A stretch of 64,000 nucleotides of DNA from CAMDPA01 sp963825625 (GCA_963825625.1 CAWGUF010000032.1:73930-137929); one strand, 5' to 3'; counted from the first letter of the stretch, positions 37,177 through 48,319 are shown. Numbers and translations: made by a program. Notes: a model not told the origin generated them from the letters alone.

Positions 37177-38373
37177 ATGGTGAACGAGATAAACGACGAT
37201 GGCATCGGCATTTTTATCGATTACGAGTACGTGTTCATTACACTCGAAAGATTGTACGGCGTGCCGATGAACCTGGAAGTAGTAATAGAAGGCATCCACG
37301 GGAAAGTTAAACCGTTCGGGAAGATAATACTGGAGAGAGCGTACGCGCCCTGGAGCAATTTTGTGGAAGGTTTGGCCCAATTGAGTAAATGGCGGGTTGA
37401 AACCGTAAATATTAGCTCCAAGCAAGTCGACAAGACCGACGTGAAAACGGGACAACGGTGCGCCGTCCTGCAGAACAACGCCGATATCTACATCGCGTGG
37501 GACGTAGCCCAACTGATCTATACCAACCAAAACATTCAGAAGTACGCCCTCGTCTCCGGCGACGGCGACTTCACCGAGATCGTCAAGCGGGCCCAGCAGA
37601 ACGGCAAACGCGTAATCGTTATGGGCTTCGAGCGCAACACCTCCGACTTCCTCCGCACGCAGGCCGACCAGTTCATCTCGATGGACGACCTGGCGAGCGC
37701 CAACGAGTCGGCCATTTCCGAACGCATCGTGGACCTGGGCCTCGACATGGAGCAGCGCCTCGATTACGTCGGCTACAAGTTGCTCATCGACATCCTGAGC
37801 CGCGAGAATCCCCAGGTCAATTTCCGCGAGCTGGTACACCGCATCATCACGGACGGCGTCTTCTTGACCGAGCGCCGGCCGGACCCGGCCTCCATCAAGG
37901 GGGAGGTATTCGTCATAGTCCCCAATCGCCAACACCCCCTCGTGCGGGAGCGCCTGAAGGCCCGCGGCATCGACCCCGATACCGTCCCCGAAACGCGGCG
38001 GACGGTGGAACCGCCCATCGCCTCGCCCCCGGCCGACGACCACAGCGACCCCAACTTCGTCGGCGGCGTGGAGGCCTACGAGAAGATGAAGTTCGAAGAG
38101 GCGGCGGGCCGGTTCAACAAGTACCTCGACGTCTACCAGCGGGATTTCGCGGCGTACGTCATGGTCATCAAGGCCCTCATCGAGCTGAACCGCCCGGGCG
38201 AGCTGCGCGACATGTGCCTGCGCGCCCGGAGCCTGGAGAATTACGACCTCTTGAGCCAACGCTTCCCGGAGTGGGCCCGCTTCATCGACAACAAGGTGGC
38301 CGGCGCCGCCGTGGTGGGAGAGCCGGAAGAGGAGAACGCGCCCGCGGGTTTCGAGGACGCGCCGTCGCAATAA
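37177..38373 (+). CDS. NYN-domain (LabA-like) protein with C-terminal repeats
   Basis: This is a 398-residue protein. Residues ~8-165 form a NYN/PIN-like nuclease fold with GIGIFIDYEYVF and the motif SGDGDFTEIVKRAQQNGKRV. Asp residues in both match the metal-binding acidic sites of LabA/NYN nucleases. A middle helical region (about 185-270, LLIDILSRENPQVNFRELVH) resembles a winged-helix or OST-HTH-like RNA-binding element. The C-terminal part (about 290-360) resembles a TPR hairpin. Predicted activity is on RNA. AAGGAG precedes the ATG. It is immediately upstream of dnaK. Confidence 0.75.
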   Translation: MVNEINDDGIGIFIDYEYVFITLERLYGVPMNLEVVIEGIHGKVKPFGKIILERAYAPWSNFVEGLAQLSKWRVETVNISSKQVDKTDVKTGQRCAVLQNNADIYIAWDVAQLIYTNQNIQKYALVSGDGDFTEIVKRAQQNGKRVIVMGFERNTSDFLRTQADQFISMDDLASANESAISERIVDLGLDMEQRLDYVGYKLLIDILSRENPQVNFRELVHRIITDGVFLTERRPDPASIKGEVFVIVPNRQHPLVRERLKARGIDPDTVPETRRTVEPPIASPPADDHSDPNFVGGVEAYEKMKFEEAAGRFNKYLDVYQRDFAAYVMVIKALIELNRPGELRDMCLRARSLENYDLLSQRFPEWARFIDNKVAGAAVVGEPEEENAPAGFEDAPSQ

Positions 38374-38445
38374 CGCGTACGAGCCGTTGCGGACCGAAGC
38401 TTTCATAGACGAAGTGGCATACGTATACTACGTTGAGGAGATATA

Positions 38446-40380
38446 ATGGCCAAGGTAATCGGTATCGACTTAGGGACTACCAACTCGTGCGTGGCCGTGA
38501 TGGAGGGCGGCGAGCCGGTCGTCATTCCCAACGCCGAAGGCGCGCGGACGACCCCTTCCGTAGTAGCGTTCCTGAAAGACGGCAAGAGGGCCGTGGGGGG
38601 CGTCGCCAAGCGGCAGGCCATAGCCAACCCGGAGAACACCGTCTACTCCATCAAACGCTTCATGGGGCGTCGGTTCTCGGAGGTTCCCGAGGAAATAAAA
38701 ACCATTTCCTTTAAAGTGGTCGAAGCGGCCAACGGCGACTGCCGCGTCCAGATAGGCGACAAGCAGTACTCGCCGCCGGAGATTAGCGCCATGGTCCTGC
38801 AGAAGATGCGGGAGACGGCGGAGGACTACCTGGGCGAACGCGTCAACAAGGCCGTCGTCACGGTGCCGGCCTACTTCAACGACTCCCAGCGTCAGGCCAC
38901 CAAGGACGCCGGCAAGATCGCCGGGCTGAAGGTGGAGCGCATCATCAACGAGCCGACCGCGGCCGCGCTCGCCTACGGCCTCGACAAGAAGGACAACGAG
39001 AAAATCGCCGTCTTCGACCTCGGCGGCGGCACCTTCGATATCTCCATTCTGGAAATCGGCGACAAGGGCGTCTTCGAGGTGCTGAGCACCAACGGCGATA
39101 CCCACCTGGGCGGCGACGACTTCGACGAGCGCGTCATCAACTGGCTCGCCGACGAGTTCAAGAAGGACACCGGCATCGACCTGCGCCAGGACCCGATGGC
39201 GCTGCAGCGGCTCAAGGAGGCCGCGGAGAAGGCCAAGTGCGAACTGTCCACCCTCACCGAAACCCCGATAAACCTGCTGTACGTCACCGCGGACGCCAGC
39301 GGCCCCAAACACCTGCAGAAGGCGCTTACCCGCGCCAAGCTCGAGGAGCTGGCGGGCGACCTCGTCGAGAGGACCGTGGAGCCGTGCCAGCAGGCTCTCA
39401 AGGACGCGAACCTCGCGCCGAGCGAAGTCGACGAGGTCATCCTGGTCGGCGGCCAGACGCGCATGCCCGCGGTCCAGAACATGGTCCGGCAGCTATTCGG
39501 CAAGGACCCCAACAAGAGGATCAACCCCGACGAAGTCGTCGCCGTCGGCGCGGCTATCCAGGGCGCGATCCTGACCGGCGAAGTCAAGGACATCCTCCTG
39601 CTCGACGTTACGCCGCTTTCGCTCGGCATCGAGACCCTGGGCGGCGTGATGACCAAACTTATCGAACGCAACACCACCATCCCCACCCGCAAGAACGAGA
39701 TCTTCACCACCGCCGCCGACAGCCAGACCACGGTCGAAATTCACGTCCTGCAGGGCGAGCGCGAGATGGCCGCCGACAACCGGACGCTAGGCCGCTTCCA
39801 CCTGGAGGGCATTCCGCCCGCGCCGCGCGGCGTTCCCCAAATCGAGGTAACCTTCGATATCGACGCCAACGGCATCCTGAACGTCTCTGCGAAAGATATG
39901 GCCACCGCCAAGGAGCAGCGCATCACCATCACCGCCTCCAGCGGCCTCTCCGACGGAGAGATCGACGGCATGGTGAAGGAGGCCAAGGACCACGAGGCGG
40001 AGGACAAGAAGATGCGCGAGGAGGCCGAAATAAAGAACCGCGCCGACTCCGCCGTCTACCAGTCCGAGAAGCTGCTCAAGGAGCTCGGCGACAAGGTCAC
40101 CGCGGAGGAGAAGAACAAGATAGACGGCGCCATCCAACGCCTCAAGGACGCCCGCGAGAAGGGCGACGCGGGCGAGATCCGCTCCGCCACCGAGGGGTTG
40201 GAAACGGCGCTTAACGAGATGTCCACCCGGCTGTACCAGCAGGCCGGCGCGGGCGCTCAGCAGCCGCCCCCGGGCGGCGCCGGCGCGCCGCCGCCGCCGG
40301 GCGGCGAAGCGGCCGCCGAGGGCGACGTCGTGGACGCCGACTACGAAATCGTTGAGGACGAGGGGGAAAGCCAAAAATAA
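38446..40380 (+). CDS. dnaK: Chaperone DnaK
   Basis: This 644-residue Hsp70 is complete: N-terminal IGIDLGTTNSCVAVMEGG, AVVTVPAYFNDSQRQATKDAG, DLGGGTFDISILEIG, then the substrate domain DVTPLSLGIETLGGVMTKL and a C-terminal EIVEDEGES tail with a Gly/Pro-rich linker. ATP-driven folding in the cytoplasm. GAGGAG lies before the ATG. No CIRCE operator is visible in the 70-base upstream gap. grpE and dnaJ are not adjacent in this window. Confidence 0.98.
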   Translation: MAKVIGIDLGTTNSCVAVMEGGEPVVIPNAEGARTTPSVVAFLKDGKRAVGGVAKRQAIANPENTVYSIKRFMGRRFSEVPEEIKTISFKVVEAANGDCRVQIGDKQYSPPEISAMVLQKMRETAEDYLGERVNKAVVTVPAYFNDSQRQATKDAGKIAGLKVERIINEPTAAALAYGLDKKDNEKIAVFDLGGGTFDISILEIGDKGVFEVLSTNGDTHLGGDDFDERVINWLADEFKKDTGIDLRQDPMALQRLKEAAEKAKCELSTLTETPINLLYVTADASGPKHLQKALTRAKLEELAGDLVERTVEPCQQALKDANLAPSEVDEVILVGGQTRMPAVQNMVRQLFGKDPNKRINPDEVVAVGAAIQGAILTGEVKDILLLDVTPLSLGIETLGGVMTKLIERNTTIPTRKNEIFTTAADSQTTVEIHVLQGEREMAADNRTLGRFHLEGIPPAPRGVPQIEVTFDIDANGILNVSAKDMATAKEQRITITASSGLSDGEIDGMVKEAKDHEAEDKKMREEAEIKNRADSAVYQSEKLLKELGDKVTAEEKNKIDGAIQRLKDAREKGDAGEIRSATEGLETALNEMSTRLYQQAGAGAQQPPPGGAGAPPPPGGEAAAEGDVVDADYEIVEDEGESQK

Positions 40381-40469
40381 CAGCGAGGCTTGTTCGTCTC
40401 TCGACCTCATTTAACAACGCCGGCTCGGCTCCGTGGAGAATTTCCTTGCCCGGGCTGGCTTTTTTCATC

Positions 40470-40499
40470 TTGACGGGGCGCGGTTCGTTGGGATAGAAT
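40470..40499 (+). promoter_or_regulatory. Sigma-70-type promoter of M28 copy 1
   Basis: TTGACG and TAGAAT are separated by 18 bases, 23 bases before the ATG at 40523. The fit is strong for a housekeeping promoter. Confidence 0.7.
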
Positions 40500-40522
40500 T
40501 GTATGAGAGGGGAGAGGATGTC

Positions 40523-43027
40523 ATGAGGAATATAATAGTGACGGCCGTCGCCGCGGTCAGCTTCGCCGCGGCGGCGTACGCGTTACCCGCCGACCTCGTC
40601 GTCGTATCCGATAAGGAAGTCCGGCCCGACGAGGCGGCGGGATTTTATTATTTGGGCACGTGCGCGGCGGGATATTTATACAACGGCTCGAGCGCGGCGG
40701 TAGGTCGCGCGGCGCCCTACCGGGTCCTGGACCGGGGCGCCCAGCTCAAGGATTACTATATCGTCTGGGCGCCGGCGTGGGTCAACGTCAAGGCCGAGGC
40801 GTTCGCGCAGCTGGGGACGTCGGCCCGCCTTTCGGAAAATGAGATATTAGTGGGCCTCGAGCGCGGCCTGGGCCCGGGCGACCTTCGCGCCGTCGAGCAC
40901 CGCATCGAGTTGATCAAGCTCGAGCCGGTGACGCCGGTGGACTGGCGTTTCGACGGCGAGGCGCCGCCGACCGAGAAGGACCCGGTAATCGAGGCCGCAA
41001 TCAATACGATTACGGAAGCGGAGTACGCCGGGTATATTAAGCAGCTGCAAGACTTCAAAACCCGTTGTACGGATACGTCTGGCTGCGACGCCGCGCGGGA
41101 TTACATTCGGAATTTCTTCGCCGCGCAGGGACTTGAGGCGTCGTTGTTCGAATTCGATTGCATGGGTTTTATGGAGGCGCATTACGCCGACCCGGCGGGT
41201 AGGGTGTACGTTCATGCCGATCACGTTACGATTAAGCGGTCGAAAGATAACGGCCAAACGTGGGATACGGTTTGGCCGGAAGGTACGAACGGTATCGCGT
41301 CGGTTTTCTGGTGTGACCGAGATACCGGGTTCATCGGCGCATATAATAACCGAATCGCTAAAACTACTAACGGCGGCGACACGTGGGAAGCGATCGAATT
41401 CGCCTCCGGTTACCCGGAATACCGATACAAACCGTTCGCTGCCTATTTCGCTACGCCGCAAATCGGTTGGCTCGGCGGCGAGTATTTCCAGGAAGGTAGG
41501 GCTTTAAAAGGTTTCGCGTCGAAAACGACGGACGGCGGCCTTACCTGGGTACCGCAAACCATACCCGAGGATTTCCGTATACACGCTATGGGTTTTTTCG
41601 ACGCGGATTATGGTTGGGCCGGGGGCCGGACGTCGGCGGGCCGTTTGTTCTACACGGCAAACGGCGGCGACGACGTGGCGGGAAGGCACGATTCCGGGCG
41701 GCGTTGAGCGTATCGAGGACATCGCCGCCGTCGGACCTACGGAAGCCTGGGCGGCCGTCGGTTCTAACAACCTGCTGCATACGACGGACGGTTTAACGTG
41801 GTCGTGGGTTAACACAGGTGCCGCCCGCCAATTATACTGCGCGGAATTCCCCGATAACCAACACGGTTACGCGGGCGGATACGAGTTGGTGGCGACCGAT
41901 AACGGCGGCGCGACGTGGCGTACGATTACGGGATTACCCGTAGGGGTTTGTTACGCGTTGTCATTCGCGGATCGCAATCGCGGCGTCTTGGGCGAGCGCT
42001 ACGGGAATTACCTGTGTCGGACCGACGACGGCGGCGCCTCTTTCACCAGTATTATCGATAACGTCGACTTATCGGCGGAGAACGTCATCGGCGAGCGACG
42101 GGGTAGCGCGAGACCCGGGGAGATCGTAATAATAGGCGGCCATTTCGATTCGACTTCAGACATGCATCCATCCCTTGCGCCCGGGGCCGACGACAACGCC
42201 TCCGGGACGGCGTGCGCCATGGCCGCGGCCCGGGCGTTGAAAGATATGTCTTCCGGAGGACCGTCCGATACGTTGCTTTCGGCGACGAGGAGTTCGGCTG
42301 TAACGGTAGTGAGGCCTACGCAAAGGATTGCGCGGCGAAGGGCGAGAAAATCGTGGCCGTACTCAACGCCGACATGGTGGCATATGACGAAGAAGGCGGC
42401 AGCCGCGACGATTACGCCGTCGATCACGACCGTTACGGTTGGTTGTTCGATTACTTAAAGGCCACCGGCGGGTTGTACGGGAATAATCTAATTTATGAAA
42501 GCGGAAGATGCGGCAGCGACCAACGGTCGTTTTGGGACGTGGGCTACGCGGCGATCGGTACGATCGAGGGAGCCGTGGGGCCGGGCGGCAGTCAACAATA
42601 CCCGTACTACCACACGACCGAGGACACTTTCGACAAACTCCACCCAGCCCTCGGCGTACGCTTCGTCCGCGACTATGCGGCCATGTTCGCCCACCTGGCC
42701 AGCTTCGACGACACCGGCGTGAACGACCCGCCGCCGGGCGTGGCGGCCGTTCCCTTCGCCCGCCCCTTCGCCGTCTACCCGAACCCGTATTGTTACGCGA
42801 CTTGTACCGGCGGCGTGTGCTTCGTCGGCGTCAAATCGCCGGCGACGGTGGAGATATACGACCTCGCGGGCCGGCGCATCGCCCGGGAGGAAGTGGCTAC
42901 AGGCCGCGACGAGTGCGTGTGGCGGCCTGCACGCGCAAGCGGCGAAACCCTCGCCCCCGGCGTCTACCTCTACCGCGTCGAGGGGCAGGAGCAGAAGGAA
43001 GCCGGGAAGGTCGTCGTCGCGAGATAA
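40523..43027 (+). CDS. M28 peptidase with inserted YCF48-like propeller, copy 1 (two compensating frameshifts)
   Basis: This is a ~834-residue secreted protein. It has signal peptide MRNIIVTAVAAVSFAAAAYA, a shared N-terminal domain (LPADLVVVSDKEVRPDEAAG), and a first peptidase part YAGYIKQLQDFKTRC. YCF48-type propeller blades (D-G-G-x-T-W motifs) follow. The catalytic part has GGHFDST (zinc), GADDNASG, AFGDEEF, LNADMVAYDEE and YPYYHTTEDT. The C-terminal sorting-type domain is AVYPNPYCYA to GKVVVAR. There is one extra base near 41,671 (GGCGACGACG) and one missing T near 42,252. The two cancel, so both are probably sequencing errors. Zinc residues are intact. Confidence 0.85.
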
Positions 43028-43052
43028 GAAGGCGTTACTGACCGTGAAGCGG

Positions 43053-43081
43053 CCGGGCCCGCGGCGAGCGGGCCCGGTTTT
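43053..43081 (+). terminator. Rho-independent terminator after copy 1
   Basis: A perfect 10-bp stem CCGGGCCCGC/GCGGGCCCGG with a GGCGA loop is followed by TTTT. Confidence 0.85.
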
Positions 43082-43135
43082 GTCCGACCGCCGCCGTAAA
43101 ATATCGTCTAATATTCGTAGAAAGCAGGGATATAA

Positions 43136-45677
43136 ATGAATAGGATGATTATGGCGGCCGTCGCGGCCGCGATATACGGCGCGGCGGCCCTCGCTCTGCC
43201 GGGCGACGTGGTCGTCATCTCGGATAAGAGGTCGCGCCCGACGCGGCGGCGGCGTTTTATTATTTAGGCTCGTGCTCGGCGGGATACTTGTACAGCGGCT
43301 CGAGCGCGGCGGTAGGCCGCGCGGCGCCGTACCGGGTGCTGGATGACGCCGCCCGCGTTAAGCATTACTTCCTCATATCGCTGCCGACTCGCACGGCGCT
43401 GTCGGCGGCGGACCTGGCGACGGTGGGCGACGTACAGCGGCTCGGCGACGAGTACCTGCTGGCGGTCGCAAGGCCGGGCGACGTCGGCCTCCTGCTGGCG
43501 ATGGAGCCGCGGCTGCGCCTCCGCGAGCTGCGGCCTACGGCCCGCGTATTGTGGAGGGCCGCGGCCGAGCCGCCGCCCGCGAAGAAGGACCCGCTGGTCG
43601 AGGCCGCGATCAAGACGATAACGGCGGAAGAGTACGCCGGGTACATCGGTAGCTTCAGAGTTACGGAACGCGCTATTCCTTCACCCTGAGATGGAGGGGG
43701 CGCGCAACTGGCTCCGCAACTGGTTCGCGGGGCAAAATGGACGCCGATTGGCACGCTTTCGCGTGCGGCCGCTACGAGGCCGCGCATTACCCGGAGGTTG
43801 GCGGCAACATCTACCTCGACGATTACCACTGCATGGTCCGGCGTTCCCGGGACGGCGGCTCGAGCTGGGATACGCTCCGCCCCGCCCATGGGACGGCCGG
43901 TTATTACTATAACCCGCCGTCGTGCTGGTGGTTCGACGGCGACACGGGTATATTCGCCGGCATCGACGGGTACGTCGCGCTGACCTCGAGCGGCGGCGAC
44001 TCCTGGCAATACGTGAAGTACGCCGTTCCGCCGGCGGGAGGTTTCCTTTACGTTGGCGGCCTGGCGTTCGCGACGCGGCAAATCGGTTGGCTTAGCTACA
44101 CCGGGTATAAGCCCGTGGGCGGCGGCATTTATTCCGGGACTTCGTACGTGTTAAAGACGGAAGACGGCGGCCGAAGCTGGCGCGAGGTAGTTTGGGGCAT
44201 GCCGTTTCCCGGTTTCCACCGCCTGGAAACGTACGACCGGACGCGTATGTGGGCGCTGCACTACGCCGTCGGCGCGGGTACGCGTTTTGATTACTCAAAC
44301 GACGGCGGCCGGAGCTGGCGCGCGTGCGTCGCGCCCATAGCGTCGAACGAGTACGTTTACGACGCCGCGGCGGTGGGCCCTCGCGAGGCCTGGGGGGTAA
44401 CGACGTACGGCCGCGTTCTCCACACCACCGACGGCGTGAACTGGAAAGAAGTCGATACCGGCTTTTCGGGCGACTTCCGGCAGGTGGAGTTCCCGACGGC
44501 GACGCGGGGCTATATCGCCGGCGAGCCGCTGATTACGACCGGCGACGGCGGTCTAACCTGGACCCGGGTCCGCGCCGCGCCCGCGCTCGAGTGTATGGCC
44601 ATGGCCTTCGCCGACGCGCGGCACGGCGTCATAGCCGATAACTACGGCGACGCCGTCTACCGCACCGACGACGGCGGCTCGAGCTGGACCGATATCTCGC
44701 GCGGCCTTAACGTCCCCGAGTACAACGTCGTCGCCGAGCGCCGGGGGACCGAGAGGCCGGACGAAATAGTCATCGTGGGAGGTCACCACGACTCCATTTC
44801 CACCGAACGGCCCTGGGACTGCCCGGGCGCGGAGGACGACGCCTCCGGGACCGCGGTCGCGATGTGCGCCGCCCGCGCCTTCCGCAACGTCGATTTCAAA
44901 CGGACCGTGCGGTTCATGGGGTTCGGCGACGAGGAGGCGTATCTGCTCGGCAGCGAGGCCTACGCCAACGAGTGCGCCGAGAAGGGCGAAAAGATAATAG
45001 CCGTCCTTAACGCCGACATGGTGAGTTACGATGAGGAGGAAGGCGCCCGCGACGACCTGATGGTGGGCGCTCCCGACGACGCGGCCTGGTTGGTAAGTTA
45101 CCTTCAGGCCGTGGCCGGCCTTTACGGCCAGAAGCTGATATACGACTGGGACGGCGAGTGGGTCAGCGACGACTGGTCGTTCATTAAAGTCGGGTACGCG
45201 GCGCTGGGCGTCATCGAGGGCGACGTCGGCGAGGGCGGCGGCCAGGAATATCCCTGGTACCATACGCCCGAGGATACGCTCGACAAGCTCCAGCCGGCGT
45301 TCGGCGCCCGCTGCGCCCGCGACCTGGCGGCGACCGTCGCTCACCTGGCGGGCGTGGCCGGGACCTCCCCCGAGCCGTCGCCGCCGGGGACCGGCGCGGT
45401 CCCCTTCGCCCGCCCCTTCGCCGTCTACCCGAACCCCTATTGCTACGCGGCGTCTGCGGGCGGCGTGAGCTTCGTCGGCGTAAAATCGCCGGCGACGGTG
45501 GAGATATACGACCTGGCCGGCCGGCGCGTAGGCCGGGAGGAAGTCGGGGCCGGTTGCGACGAGTGCGTGTGGCGGCCCGCGACGCCGGAAGGTGGAACGC
45601 TGGCGCCCGGCGTCTACCTCTACCGCGTCGAGGGGCAGGAACAGAAGGAAGCCGGGAAGGTCGTCGTCGCGAAGTAG
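43136..45677 (+). CDS. M28 peptidase with inserted YCF48-like propeller, copy 2 (N-terminal frameshifts)
   Basis: The full plan matches its neighbours: signal MNRMIMAAVAAAIYGAAALA, N-terminal domain (SGSSAAVGRAAPYRVLDDAA), first peptidase part AEEYAGYIGS, propeller, catalytic residues (GGHHDSIS, GAEDDASG, GFGDEEAY, LNADMVSYDEE, YPWYHTPEDT) and the sorting-type domain ending GKVVVAK. The first 600 bases change frame at least four times (about 43,229, 43,665, 43,690 and 43,735). From 43,737 on, the frame is open to the stop. Zinc ligands and catalytic Glu are intact. It may be a recent pseudogene or locally poor sequence. The upstream element (GACC-GCCGCC...TATCGTCTAATAT) resembles the copy 3 promoter. 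Confidence 0.8.
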
Positions 45678-45739
45678 GCCGGGTCGCCGTTTTCTTCGGG
45701 TTGGGATGGGCCGCCGCGCGCGGCCCTTTCCTATTTCCC

Positions 45740-45768
45740 TTGACCGCCGCTTCGAAGTATCGTTTAAT
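45740..45768 (+). promoter_or_regulatory. Sigma-70-type promoter of M28 copy 3
   Basis: TTGACC and TTTAAT are 17 bases apart, 24 bases before the ATG at 45792. The same GACC-GCCGC...TATCGT-TTAATAT core precedes copy 2. Confidence 0.7.
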
Positions 45769-45791
45769 ATATGCGAAAGGTAGGCATATAT

Positions 45792-48266
45792 ATGTACAAA
45801 ATTACTCTCGCGGCCGTCGCGGCCTTGGCGTTTTGCGCGTCGGCCTTCGCGTTGCCCGGCGAGCTCGTCGTACTCTCGGCCAACGAAGTCCAACCCGGCA
45901 TGGCGGCGGGGCTTTATTATTTGGGCGCGTGCGGTGCCGGGCATTTATATAACGGCTCGAGGGCCGCGGTGGCGCGCGCAGCGCCGTACCGCGTCCTCGA
46001 CGAGGGCGCCCAATTCAAGGATTACTATATCGTGTGGGTGCCGGAGGACGTCGCGGCCTCGCCGGCCTCGTTCGGCCACGTGGGCCCGGCGGTGCGCCTT
46101 TCGGAGAACGAAATCCTGGTGGTATTAGCCGACGGGACGGGCGCCGGGGCGCTGCGGGCCGCGGCCCCGGGCGTAGAACTCGCCAAGCTCGGGCCGGTCA
46201 CGCCGGCGGACGGGCGCTGCGACGCCGAAACGCCGCCGGCCAAGAAGAACTCCCGGGTCGCCGCGGCGGTCGCGACCATCACGGCCGAAAACTACGGCGG
46301 CCATATTAAGACGCTGCAGAACTTCAAGAGCCGTTTCACGGACTCGTTCGGCTACGACGGCGCGCGGATATACGCCTTCAATTTCCTCGGCATGCAAAAC
46401 CTTGAAGCGTCGTACTTCCCGTTCAAGTTCGGTAATTTCGCTCGCGTATATTACCCCGACCCGGGCGGCGCTATGTACGTCGATACGACGTATCAAATCA
46501 TCAAGAAGAGCGCCGACCACGGCGCGACGTGGAAGGCCGTCGGCGCCGCGGGAGTGGACGACGTCGCCAGCGCATTCTGGCTCGACGGCCTGACGGGCTT
46601 CGTCGCCGGCTACAACGGCATGTTGTCGCGCACGGCGGACGGCGGCCATACCTGGTCGCCGTGCCGCATCGGCCCGACGCCGTCGCTCACGTACAAGGCC
46701 TCGGCCATGTGTTTCGCTACCGCCGACGCGGGGTGGATAGGCGGCACGACGTACAAGAGCGGTTCCCCGGTCGGCGAGTTCTTCGTCAAAACCGTGGACG
46801 GCGGCCGGACCTGGTCGAACGTTAAAGCGCCGGCGGATTTCCGCGTGCGGCGCATCGCCCTCGCCGACGAGCGGCACGGGTGGGTCGGCGGCCCGAACGG
46901 CATCCTGTATACCGACGACGGCTCGAGCTGGCGGAAGTGCGACGCGCCGTCGTCGCTGGGGGACTACGTCGCCGCGGCTCCGCGTACGGCGTGGGGTACG
47001 GACGATAACGGCCGCGTGTACAAAACGGCCGACGGCGTCAATTGGCATCGGGTAGACGTCGGCGTCCCCGGCGCCTTTTGGCGCATAGCTTTCCCGGACG
47101 CGACCCACGGTTTCGCGATAGGCGATAGGCTAATACGCACCGTAGACGGGGGCTCGAGTTGGCGGGAGCTGGCCAAGCCTCCCATCCCCGGGTGCAACGT
47201 CTTCGCGTTCCCCGACAAAAACCACGGCGTGGCGGGCTACACGTTCGGCCAGCAGCTCTACCGGACCGACGACGGCGGCTCGAGCTTCGCGGATATCGGG
47301 GCCAACGTGGACGTATACGCGGAGAACGTTGTCGGCGAGCGCCGCGGTTCCGAGAAGCCGGACGAAATAGTCATCGTCGGCGGCCATATGGACTGCGTGT
47401 CCGAACGCCCGCTGACCAACGCGCCGGGCGCCGAGGACAACGCCTCCGGCGTGGCAACCGCGCTCGCGGCCGCGGCGGCCTTTAAAAATATTTCGTTTAA
47501 GCGGACCGTTCGTTACATCGCCTTCGCCGGCGAGGAGAACGGCCTCTTCGGTAGTACCGCGTACGCCGAATACTGCGCCCGGAAGGGCGAGAAGATAGTC
47601 GCCTTCCTCAACGCCGACATGGTGAGCTACGACGAGGAGTACGGCGCCCGCGACGACTACGGCATCGCGTACGGCGAATATACGTGGCTTTTCGACTACA
47701 TTAAGCGCATAAACTCGTTGTACGGGACCGGCATGATATGCGAGCGCTTCGAGTTCGCATCGAGCGACCACAGGCCCTTCTGGGACCGCGGCTACGCGGC
47801 GCTCGCCGCTATTCACGGCCGCGCCACCACCGCCGGCGGCCAGGGGTATATCTGGTACCACAGCACCGAGGATACGTTCGATAAGGTATGCCCGGACGTG
47901 GGCGCGCGCTTCTCCCGGGATTACGCCGCGATGCTGGCCCACCTGGCGGGCGTGGCCGGCGTTTTCCCCGACCCGCCGTCGCCCGAAAACCCCGTGGCCA
48001 GGTTCTCCCGCCCCTTCGCTGTATACCCGAACCCGTACTGTTATGCAACGTCTGCCGGCGGCGTGAGCTTCGTCGGGTTGAAGGCGCCGGCGACGGTGGA
48101 GTTATACGACCTGGCGGGCCGGCGCATCGCCCGGGAGGAAGTGGCCGCGGGCCGCGACGAGTGCGTGTGGCGGCCGGCGGCGGGGGCCGCCGCGCCGGGC
48201 GTTTACCTCTACCGCGTCGAGGGACAGGAGCAGAGAAAAGCGGGCAAAGTAGTCGTTGTTAAATAG
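45792..48266 (+). CDS. M28 peptidase with inserted YCF48-like propeller, copy 3
   Basis: This is an 824-residue intact copy. Signal MYKITLAAVAALAFCASAFA precedes LPGELVVLSANEVQPGMAAG. The N-terminal domain is followed by peptidase part 1 (YGGHIKTLQNFKSRF), the propeller (repeated D-G-G-x-x-W/F), catalytic part GGHMDCVS, GAEDNASG, AFAGEENGL (Glu-Glu), LNADMVSYDEE and YIWYHSTEDT, then the sorting-type domain (VYPNPYCYATSAGG to GKVVVVK). I chose the ATG at 45792 because AAAGGTAGG precedes it and an upstream ATG lies on the -10 box. All zinc ligands and the catalytic Glu are present, so an active secreted exopeptidase is likely. Confidence 0.9.
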   Translation: MYKITLAAVAALAFCASAFALPGELVVLSANEVQPGMAAGLYYLGACGAGHLYNGSRAAVARAAPYRVLDEGAQFKDYYIVWVPEDVAASPASFGHVGPAVRLSENEILVVLADGTGAGALRAAAPGVELAKLGPVTPADGRCDAETPPAKKNSRVAAAVATITAENYGGHIKTLQNFKSRFTDSFGYDGARIYAFNFLGMQNLEASYFPFKFGNFARVYYPDPGGAMYVDTTYQIIKKSADHGATWKAVGAAGVDDVASAFWLDGLTGFVAGYNGMLSRTADGGHTWSPCRIGPTPSLTYKASAMCFATADAGWIGGTTYKSGSPVGEFFVKTVDGGRTWSNVKAPADFRVRRIALADERHGWVGGPNGILYTDDGSSWRKCDAPSSLGDYVAAAPRTAWGTDDNGRVYKTADGVNWHRVDVGVPGAFWRIAFPDATHGFAIGDRLIRTVDGGSSWRELAKPPIPGCNVFAFPDKNHGVAGYTFGQQLYRTDDGGSSFADIGANVDVYAENVVGERRGSEKPDEIVIVGGHMDCVSERPLTNAPGAEDNASGVATALAAAAAFKNISFKRTVRYIAFAGEENGLFGSTAYAEYCARKGEKIVAFLNADMVSYDEEYGARDDYGIAYGEYTWLFDYIKRINSLYGTGMICERFEFASSDHRPFWDRGYAALAAIHGRATTAGGQGYIWYHSTEDTFDKVCPDVGARFSRDYAAMLAHLAGVAGVFPDPPSPENPVARFSRPFAVYPNPYCYATSAGGVSFVGLKAPATVELYDLAGRRIAREEVAAGRDECVWRPAAGAAAPGVYLYRVEGQEQRKAGKVVVVK

Positions 48267-48319
48267 CCGCGGTTGCCCTTCAGGCCAGACTGGGATTGAA
48301 AAGCCGGCTCTTTCGCGTC

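Noticed and set aside
38374..38445. CIRCE-type operator before dnaK
   Set aside because: The TTAGCACTC-N9-GAGTGCTAA pattern is absent; only a weak CATACGTATAC palindrome is present.
45771..45791. Upstream ATG at 45771 as the start of M28 copy 3
   Set aside because: It lies 2 bases after the -10 box and leaves no ribosome site; the ATG at 45792 matches the other copies.
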